Positions 1-4,484 of a DNA stretch of 9,534 nucleotides are shown here, piece by piece; the first letter of the stretch is position 1; each line of letters opens with the position of its first letter. The stretch is taken from positions 1 to 9,534 of the forward strand of contig JAFDJI010000099.1 of assembly GCA_019307545.1 (NCBI GenBank), given 5' to 3'. Below the pieces are notes generated by a model. That model made no database searches. It was not told the DNA's origin and saw only the letters and a list, made by a program, of their open reading frames with translations. The position numbers were made by a program, and so were the translations under genes. The stretch is from Deltaproteobacteria bacterium (GTDB taxonomy: Bacteria; Myxococcota_A; UBA796; GCA-2862545).

Positions 1-144
1 GCGAGCTATCAGCCGTCAGCCATCAGCCATCAGCCAGGATGCTCACGGTGAACTGCACCTACGCGTAGTCGAGATCAAGAAGATGTTGACGGCATTCCAC
101 AGGACGCTCGCTGGCTGAATGCTGACGGCTGATAGCTGACTGCT
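1..144. repeat. Heptamer-built inverted repeat element, copy 1 (with 73-base interior)
   Basis: The left arm (4-37) is a run of 7-base units of the form AGCCATC. The right arm (111-137, continuing to about 144) is a run of units of the form GGCTGAT. Bases 4-20 are the perfect reverse complement of 121-137, and the rest of the arms pairs imperfectly because the left arm carries one extra heptamer. A second copy lies at 3370-3454: the left arms match at 34 of 37 positions (1-37 versus 3370-3406), and the right arms at 30 of 33 (112-144 versus 3422-3454), in the same orientation. The element starts about 37 bases beyond the stop of the epimerase gene, so it would form a hairpin in the 3' end of the salvage-operon transcript. 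A REP-like role in mRNA 3'-end protection or termination is possible but inferred. The element may extend beyond the window edge at base 1. Confidence 0.85.
38..118 (+). pseudogene. Possible C-terminal remnant of a four-helix-bundle (23S rRNA intervening-sequence type) protein
   Basis: The 73 bases between the two arms of the repeat stay open on the plus strand and end at a TGA (116-118) supplied by the right repeat arm. The translation contains VEIKKMLTAFHRTLAG directly before the stop. A terminal helix with a KML core followed by a short basic/hydrophobic tail is what I know from the C-terminus of the four-helix-bundle family found in 23S rRNA intervening sequences (family length about 115-130 residues). 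Only about 25 codons remain. No start codon or ribosome-binding site belongs to them, and the left repeat arm abuts the fragment directly, so at best this is a remnant. It is the only candidate coding signal on the plus strand. It could be chance, because the fragment is short and the family assignment rests on pattern memory. Confidence 0.35.
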
Positions 145-180
145 TAACTATCGAATCGCCCAAACCGAACGGCATTGAGC

Positions 181-1158
181 CTACAGCCGACCCTGCTCTC
201 GCAGCCAGGCTTCGGAGCGGCGCATGCCCTCGTCCGGGTCCACCTCGGGGGTCCAACGCAGCACCCGGCCCGCTTTGTCGGTGGGGAACACCAGCTTGCG
301 AGATAGGAACGCGAGGCGGCTGCGGCTGAGGGGCAGGCCCAGGGGCAGCTTCTCTGCCAGCAGCGCGAGGGGCTTCGCCACCAGGCCGGGCAGACGGCGC
401 GGTTTCCGGCCGCACATGGCGCCGAAGTAGCCGAACCACTGCTCCCAGGGCACGGGCTCGTCCACCAACTGGAACACCTCGCCGGCGGCGGCGGGGACGG
501 TCGCGGCGAGCAGGAGGGCATCCACCAGGTTGTCGATGTACACCGGGAAGGCGTTGCCGGAGCTGTCGCCGAGGAGGACAGGGGTGCCACCCTGCACCAG
601 CTTCAGCATCCCGACGGTCCAGGCTCTGGAGCGGGGCCCGTACACCATGCCGGGCCGCACCACGACCAGCTCGACACCGGCCTCCTCGGCCGCGGCACGC
701 ACCCGCTGCTCACCCAGCGCCTTGGAGCGCTCGTAGGTGGCGGATTGTGCGATGTCGATGGGGGTGTCCTCGGTGACGCGGTCCACGGCGGGCAGACCGT
801 AGACTCCGGCGGTGCTCACGTGCACGACCCTGGCGACCCCAGCCTCGGCGGCGGCGCGCACCAGGGCGGCCGGCGCTTCGACGTTCGCCTTGCGCGCCGC
901 ATCTTCGTCGTCTCGCCCGGTCCAGGCTGCCACTGCGAAGATGACCTGCTGATTCTCCAGCAGCGTGCCCCAGGTAGATGGGTCGGTGATGTCGAGGGAA
1001 GCAAGGCGAACGCCAAGTGCCTCCAGCCAAGCTGCACGGTCCAGGCGGCGTCCGGTACCCGTCACCTCGGCGCCAAGACCCGCGAGACGCTGGGCCAGCG
1101 TCCCCCCGACGAAGCCAGTGGCCCCGGTGACCAGCACCCGCTTTCCCGCCAGTTCCAT
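181..1158 (-). CDS. NAD(P)-dependent epimerase/dehydratase (extended short-chain dehydrogenase)
   Basis: A 325-residue Rossmann-fold oxidoreductase of the extended/atypical SDR superfamily, cytoplasmic, normal in length for the family. The nucleotide-binding loop TGATGFVGG is at residues 11-19. The catalytic set is Ser115/Thr116 with YERSK at 142-146 (Tyr142, Lys146). RPGMVYGP at 168-175 and YIDNLVDA at 207-214 are typical of NDP-sugar epimerase/dehydratase-like members. The ATG at 1158 was preferred over an ATG 57 bases upstream, because the fold begins directly at MELAGKRVLVTG and the longer form would overlap the 55-codon gene before it. It begins 10 bases after that gene's stop, behind a weak G-rich ribosome site, and is the last gene of the salvage operon. 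Substrate is unknown; many relatives act on nucleotide sugars, others on steroid- or flavonoid-like compounds. A link to nucleotide salvage is only positional. Confidence 0.9.
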   Translation of the reverse strand: MELAGKRVLVTGATGFVGGTLAQRLAGLGAEVTGTGRRLDRAAWLEALGVRLASLDITDPSTWGTLLENQQVIFAVAAWTGRDDEDAARKANVEAPAALVRAAAEAGVARVVHVSTAGVYGLPAVDRVTEDTPIDIAQSATYERSKALGEQRVRAAAEEAGVELVVVRPGMVYGPRSRAWTVGMLKLVQGGTPVLLGDSSGNAFPVYIDNLVDALLLAATVPAAAGEVFQLVDEPVPWEQWFGYFGAMCGRKPRRLPGLVAKPLALLAEKLPLGLPLSRSRLAFLSRKLVFPTDKAGRVLRWTPEVDPDEGMRRSEAWLREQGRL

Positions 1159-1168
1159 CCCAGTGCCG

Positions 1169-1336
1169 TCAGCCACCCAACGCCTCGCGCACCCAGGCCC
1201 GGGTGGTCTCCTCATCGGCGAGCTTCGGCAGGAACTCCTCGACCACCTTCAGCTCGGCACGCTCCGCTGCGGCCATCTCGTCGCGCGCCCGCATCGCGTC
1301 CTTGATCTGGTCCGAAACGATGTCCACGATCGGCAT
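1169..1336 (-). CDS. Small 55-residue protein resembling a shortened GatB/YqeY-type protein
   Basis: This small gene fills the space between the phosphorylase stop and the epimerase start. It has a perfect AGGAGG (1343-1348) six bases before its ATG at 1336, and that site overlaps the stop codon of the preceding gene. The 55 residues are charged, mostly helical and end at a TGA at 1169-1171. Residues 11-19, IKDAMRARD, look like the first helix of YqeY-family proteins. Residues 24-54 (AERAELKVVEEFLP, then an acidic DEET turn and a helix) look like their central segment, whose hallmark is AEL..(L/V)EE(F/Y)LP. A standard YqeY is about 145-150 residues, so about 50 residues between these parts and the whole C-terminal part would be missing. 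YqeY relatives share a domain with the tRNA amidotransferase subunit GatB, with no firmly known role. I am confident that it is a gene, less so of the family. Confidence 0.65.
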   Translation of the reverse strand: MPIVDIVSDQIKDAMRARDEMAAAERAELKVVEEFLPKLADEETTRAWVREALGG

Positions 1337-1342
1337 GGGAAG

Positions 1343-1348
1343 CCTCCT
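1343..1348 (-). promoter_or_regulatory. Ribosome-binding site AGGAGG of the 55-residue gene
   Basis: A consensus Shine-Dalgarno lies exactly six bases before the ATG at 1336. Its bases overlap the TAG stop (1347-1349) of the nucleoside phosphorylase gene, so ribosomes ending that gene are positioned to re-initiate. This site is the main reason to accept so short a gene. Confidence 0.8.
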
Positions 1349-2183
1349 AGCCCAATTCCATCCTCGCCAGCTCTATCGCCGCGGTGATGCCCACCTGGAT
1401 CATGCGCTCCTCTACAGCGCGGGCCAGATCCGCGGGGGCGAACCCCTCCTCGGTCCCCACGATGGCGTACACCGCGCCCGCCTTCACTGCCGCGGCGCTG
1501 GCCGAGCACTCGGCGAGCGGGGTGATGTTCGCGCTGTGAACGGCGGCAAGCATGAACAGGTGGGAGCTCTCCATCTCGGTGGCCAGCACTCCGAGCCCGC
1601 GGAGCATGGCCATGTACGAGGCGTTCTGCTCGAAGAGCGGGCCATCGGGGAACTCCCGGCCGTACATCGAGTCCTTCGTATGGACCACCCCGAGAAAGGT
1701 GTGGGCGGCCTCACCGCGGCGGCGGGCGGCGGCCGCCAAAGCCGCAATCCAGTCGGGGTGGGCCACCGCGGGCACATCGCGGGGCGCAAGGGCGTCCGAC
1801 GTGCCCTCGTCCCGCACTGCGGCCGTCGCGACCACCAGATCGCCCAGGTGTACGTGGTCCGGCTGCAGCGAACCCGCCGTCCCCACCCGGAGCAACCTCC
1901 GTGCGCCGATCCGGAGCAGCTCGGTCACGACGATCCCGATGCTCGGGCATCCCATCCCGGTGCCCACGGTCGCCACGTCGACCTCGAGGTCTCCATCCTG
2001 GAGGGTCCCGAGGTACACGTCGTGCCGGCGCGTGTTCTCACGGACCACGAGGTCGGAGAAGTGGTCGGCGATCCGGCGCGCGCGGGCTGGTGAGCCGGGG
2101 AGCAAGAAGAACCGCCCGCGGTCGCCGTTCCCAGCGACGTCCTCGGGACCGATCTGTAGGTGATGCGCCATGTTTTCGCTCAT
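1347..2183 (-). CDS. Nucleoside phosphorylase, uridine-phosphorylase type
   Basis: A 278-residue cytoplasmic enzyme of the PNP/UDP phosphorylase family, expected to split a nucleoside with phosphate into a free base and ribose-1-phosphate. Visible landmarks are the phosphate-binding PGSPARA at residues 29-35, VGTGMG at 73-78, the family signature LRVGTAGSLQPDHVHLGD at 98-115 and the ribose-binding EMES at 203-206. The Q-E-R uracil-recognition motif of enterobacterial uridine phosphorylase is absent; KDSMYGREFPDG at 170-181 fills that place, as in another subgroup annotated as uridine phosphorylase. Pyrimidine preference is therefore likely but unproven. The ATG at 2183 was chosen because it overlaps the phosphoribosyltransferase stop as ATGA and has GAGGG about seven bases upstream. 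An in-frame ATG at 2171 is the alternative. Coupling to a phosphoribosyltransferase suggests the released base is converted to a nucleotide. Confidence 0.9.
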   Translation of the reverse strand: MSENMAHHLQIGPEDVAGNGDRGRFFLLPGSPARARRIADHFSDLVVRENTRRHDVYLGTLQDGDLEVDVATVGTGMGCPSIGIVVTELLRIGARRLLRVGTAGSLQPDHVHLGDLVVATAAVRDEGTSDALAPRDVPAVAHPDWIAALAAAARRRGEAAHTFLGVVHTKDSMYGREFPDGPLFEQNASYMAMLRGLGVLATEMESSHLFMLAAVHSANITPLAECSASAAAVKAGAVYAIVGTEEGFAPADLARAVEERMIQVGITAAIELARMELG

Positions 2184-3283
2184 CTGTCTTCCCTCACGAT
2201 GCCGCCGACCTTCCGAAGCGTGTCCAGGCGCTCCCGGCACACTTCTGCCAGCGCCTCTGGGGTCCCGAGGTCCTCCCGGGCCAACAGCTTGTTCCACCGC
2301 GCGTGCTGGTCCTCCAGGAATGCGTCGTCCAGCCCGTGCCACTGCGCGCGTTTCGCCTCGAACCACCGGTGGTGCGGAGGCCATCGCTCCTCGATCGCCT
2401 CCCCAAGGGTGAATCCGCCCTCCGAGAGCTTCGCCACCTTGGTCCAGTACTCGATCACGTCGCCAAGATAGGTGGGGATGTCGAACGCGCGGGAACCGGC
2501 ATCGTAGATGGCGCACCGCTCCAGGAAGTACGGCACCGACTGGTACATGGATCGTTCCAACTCGGGCGCCAGCAAGGCGTCCTTGCGGATGAGGTCGGTT
2601 CCCGGGATGCCAATGCGCAATTCGGTCTTGCTGTCCACCAGCCGGAACTTCCCTTCCAGGTACACCAGGATGGTCTTCTGGTAGCCAGGGAAACGCTCCC
2701 GCGCCTCGGCGTCGACCTCCTCCAGGACCTTCTCGGCCTTGTGGCAACCGATGGTGAAGAACACCAGGGCGCGGATGGAGGAGCCCAGGTCAGAGATGTG
2801 CTCCAGGATGACCTTGAGGCCGTTCTCCATGGTGACCCCGGTGGCCACCACGTCCCCCATCACCAGCACCGCGTCGCTGGGGATCTCCAGCTTGCGGTAC
2901 ATGTCTTCCTTCACGTACCAGCGGCCATCCTCGCGGTAGCGCTGGGAGCTCATGAAGGCGGAGGAGTGCCGGTTGAAGCCGTAGGCCGTCTGGAGTGCCC
3001 GCCGGATCTCGAAGTTCAGCCCCCCCCGAAGGAAGTTCACCACGCACACCCGGTCCTCTGGGTGCTCCTCGATGAGACGGCGGAACGGTGCGGTCCCGAA
3101 CGCCGCGGCCATCGCGTCCTGGAGCTTGAGGTTGAACTCCACCCCCAACACCTCGGGACGGTTGCAGATGTCCCGACTCGGAGGCGTGGAGACCACGTAC
3201 CGGACAATCCGCCCCTCCCAGTCACCGCGCACGGCGTACCAGGAGGCCGAGGGGACCTGGGTGAGCCGCTCGAGGAACTGCAT
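2180..3283 (-). CDS. Uncharacterised phosphoribosyltransferase-domain protein
   Basis: A 367-residue cytoplasmic protein with a type I phosphoribosyltransferase core, expected to use PRPP. The PRPP-binding loop VLVMGDVVATGVTM is at residues 139-152, and VVNFLRGGLN at 81-90 fits the upstream pyrophosphate-loop position. Uracil phosphoribosyltransferase is the nearest familiar type (about 208 residues), but this protein has about 55 extra residues before the core and about 150 after it. The C-terminal part is rich in W, H, E and R (for example RWPPHHRWFEAKRAQWHG at 300-317) and I do not recognise it. The start at 3283 is supported by GGAGG about six bases upstream. The TGA overlaps the next gene's ATG, so both are translated together: phosphorylase releases a base and this enzyme may reattach it to PRPP. 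The base used cannot be read from the sequence. The LRGG codons contain a run of eight G (3020-3027). Confidence 0.85.
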   Translation of the reverse strand: MQFLERLTQVPSASWYAVRGDWEGRIVRYVVSTPPSRDICNRPEVLGVEFNLKLQDAMAAAFGTAPFRRLIEEHPEDRVCVVNFLRGGLNFEIRRALQTAYGFNRHSSAFMSSQRYREDGRWYVKEDMYRKLEIPSDAVLVMGDVVATGVTMENGLKVILEHISDLGSSIRALVFFTIGCHKAEKVLEEVDAEARERFPGYQKTILVYLEGKFRLVDSKTELRIGIPGTDLIRKDALLAPELERSMYQSVPYFLERCAIYDAGSRAFDIPTYLGDVIEYWTKVAKLSEGGFTLGEAIEERWPPHHRWFEAKRAQWHGLDDAFLEDQHARWNKLLAREDLGTPEALAEVCRERLDTLRKVGGIVREDR

Positions 3284-3303
3284 GGACGCCTCCGTGGACG
3301 CGC

Positions 3304-3332
3304 TAGATACTCTGCCGAGCGGCGCATGGCAC
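3304..3332 (-). promoter_or_regulatory. Candidate promoter of the salvage operon (weak)
   Basis: In the 89 bases between the repeat element and the phosphoribosyltransferase ATG, the minus strand carries GTGCCA (3327-3332) and TATCTA (3304-3309) separated by exactly 17 bases. The -35 box matches consensus at four of six positions and the -10 box at only three. The start site would be near 3297, giving a leader of about 14 bases holding the GGAGG site. A promoter is expected here because the preceding gene ends beyond a hairpin element, but this specific match is weak. Confidence 0.2.
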
Positions 3333-3369
3333 GGACTACGGGCAATGCCGATCGGTTAGGCGCTGGGCG

Positions 3370-3454
3370 GCGAGCTTCCAGCCGCCAGCCATCAGCCATC
3401 AGCCAGGTAGGAGGGGGGGGATGGCTGAACGCTGACGGCTGATGGCTGACCGCT
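3370..3454. repeat. Heptamer-built inverted repeat element, copy 2 (compact)
   Basis: This is the same element as at 1-144, in the same orientation. The left arm (3373-3406) is made of 7-base AGCCATC-type units and the right arm (3421-3454) of GGCTGAT-type units. Only 14 bases (3407-3420) separate the arms, including AGGAGG and eight consecutive G. Aligning the arms over 27 positions gives 21 matches, enough for a long imperfect hairpin. It begins seven bases after the stop codon of the membrane protein gene and lies 87 bases before the phosphoribosyltransferase start. In RNA it would fold at the 3' end of the upstream transcript. There is no U tract, so it is not a classical intrinsic terminator; a REP-like role is inferred. 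Confidence 0.85.
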
Positions 3455-3460
3455 CGGTGA

Positions 3461-4429
3461 CTACCGGTCGCGCTTCTTCCGCTTGAACAGCCTGAACTTG
3501 CGCTTCTTCTCGGTGTCCTCGTCGAGTACGGCCTCCTCGTCGGTGATGACCTCTTCGACGGTAGGAGCCGATGTAGCCGCCGCCACCCTCTCGGGTGGGG
3601 GCGATGGCGTGGCTTCCCCCACAACCTCGGGTGGCGGCGACGGTGGCACCGGCTGCCAGCGCCGCTTGGGATGTGCGGGCACGGCTACAACGTCCACTGG
3701 CTCGGCTTGGCCCATGGCAGGCTCGGCGATAGCAGGTTTGGCTTGCCCGACGGCAGGCTCGGATTGCCCGATGGCAGGCTGAGCGTGCGCTACGTCGATC
3801 TCATCCTCGTCGGAATCCTCGCCTTCGGAGTCCGGCTTCTCCACGGCGGCCAAGGTCCCGGGATCCCCGATCGGCTGGATATTGACCGGCAACACCGGTG
3901 TTTGCATCGTGGGCTCGACCACCACCGGCATCGGCGAGACCGGCGGCCGGCCGACGGGTGCGATGGACAGCGTGAACGCGGTGATGACCGCACCCGCGAA
4001 ATACCCGAAGGCGCCACCGATGGAAAGGAGCATGAGCGAGCGCAGACACCCCATGGCGTCGGGCTTGGGATGGGGGGCCGGGTACGGCACGTCCAACGGG
4101 GAAACGTAGTCGGTGTGCGCTGGAGTAAAACGCTCGATAGGCGAAGGGACTCGAGCGGCCAGGGTTGCGGACACCTCGGCCTTGGACCTCACGGACGCCC
4201 GGCGAAGGGGTGGCGCGGACGCTGGGCCCTCGGTCTCCCAGGGCACCAGCGTCTGCTGGGGGACCTGGGGTGATATCCTCTTGGGCGCTGCCGCGTAGGG
4301 GGGGGGAGAGTCCACTCGATGCGGCTCGGCTACGCGCGCCCTTGCGGGCATGGGCGTGGGACGCACCACCAAGCCCTGCGAGTCCAACAGGCTTCTTCGT
4401 TTTCTACCAGAAGAGGTTTCCGAACCCAC
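3461..4429 (-). CDS. Proline-rich single-span membrane protein of unknown function
   Basis: A 322-residue low-complexity protein that I cannot assign to a family. Residues 1-125 are polar and rich in proline and arginine. Residues 131-156 form one hydrophobic, glycine-containing membrane segment. Residues 157-215 are proline-rich and then strongly acidic (EGEDSDEDEID, 202-212). Residues 216-244 are short repeats of the type GQ(A/S)(E/K)PA(I/V/M). The tail is acidic and then ends in a dense basic cluster (KKRKFRLFKRKKRDR, 308-322). Without a signal peptide the topology is open; an N-in single span is my best guess. The start is a GTG at 4429, the first start after an in-frame stop, with only a weak ribosome site; an internal ATG at 4351 is possible. 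It lies 55 bases after the PLD-LTD gene, so it may share its transcript. A run of nine C lies in codons 41-44. Confidence 0.75.
   Translation of the reverse strand: MGSETSSGRKRRSLLDSQGLVVRPTPMPARARVAEPHRVDSPPPYAAAPKRISPQVPQQTLVPWETEGPASAPPLRRASVRSKAEVSATLAARVPSPIERFTPAHTDYVSPLDVPYPAPHPKPDAMGCLRSLMLLSIGGAFGYFAGAVITAFTLSIAPVGRPPVSPMPVVVEPTMQTPVLPVNIQPIGDPGTLAAVEKPDSEGEDSDEDEIDVAHAQPAIGQSEPAVGQAKPAIAEPAMGQAEPVDVVAVPAHPKRRWQPVPPSPPPEVVGEATPSPPPERVAAATSAPTVEEVITDEEAVLDEDTEKKRKFRLFKRKKRDR
3698..3784 (-). repeat. Coding heptapeptide repeats of the GQAEPA(I/V/M) type
   Basis: Residues 216-244 of the membrane protein are imperfect copies of a unit of about 7 residues (21 bases): AQPAI, GQSEPAV, GQAKPAI, AEPAM, GQAEP. 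One unit is shortened by two residues. Such a region typically forms an extended linker and can change length by replication slippage. Confidence 0.7.
4298..4306 (-). other. Homopolymer run of nine C in a coding region
   Basis: On the coding strand the membrane protein gene has nine consecutive C encoding three prolines (SPPPY, residues 41-45). The frame is open on both sides as read. A one-base change would truncate or shift the protein well before its membrane segment, so this is a candidate slippage site, or a place to check for sequencing error. Confidence 0.8.
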
Positions 4430-4484
4430 GCTGCCCCATGGTCACGACGAGAGTGTGCCATGGAGGTGACCCGACCGACCAGCA

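Noticed and set aside
4..37. Tandem AGCCATC units suggesting a CRISPR array or direct-repeat origin iterons
   Set aside because: The units are contiguous 7-mers without spacers, the other arm is their reverse complement, and no cas or replication gene is present.
59..68. Ten-base palindrome CTACGCGTAG inside repeat copy 1
   Set aside because: A single short palindrome with no second copy and no promoter context; it is within the expectation for a GC-rich sequence.
3370..3454. Classical Rho-independent terminator at repeat copy 2
   Set aside because: The stem is long and imperfect and no U tract follows it on the minus strand. A termination or stabilising role stays possible but is not shown.
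4437..4463. Interrupted inverted repeat (CCATGG on both sides) just upstream of the GTG start of the membrane protein gene
   Set aside because: Only about five pairs plus three after an internal mismatch; too weak to call a regulatory hairpin or operator.
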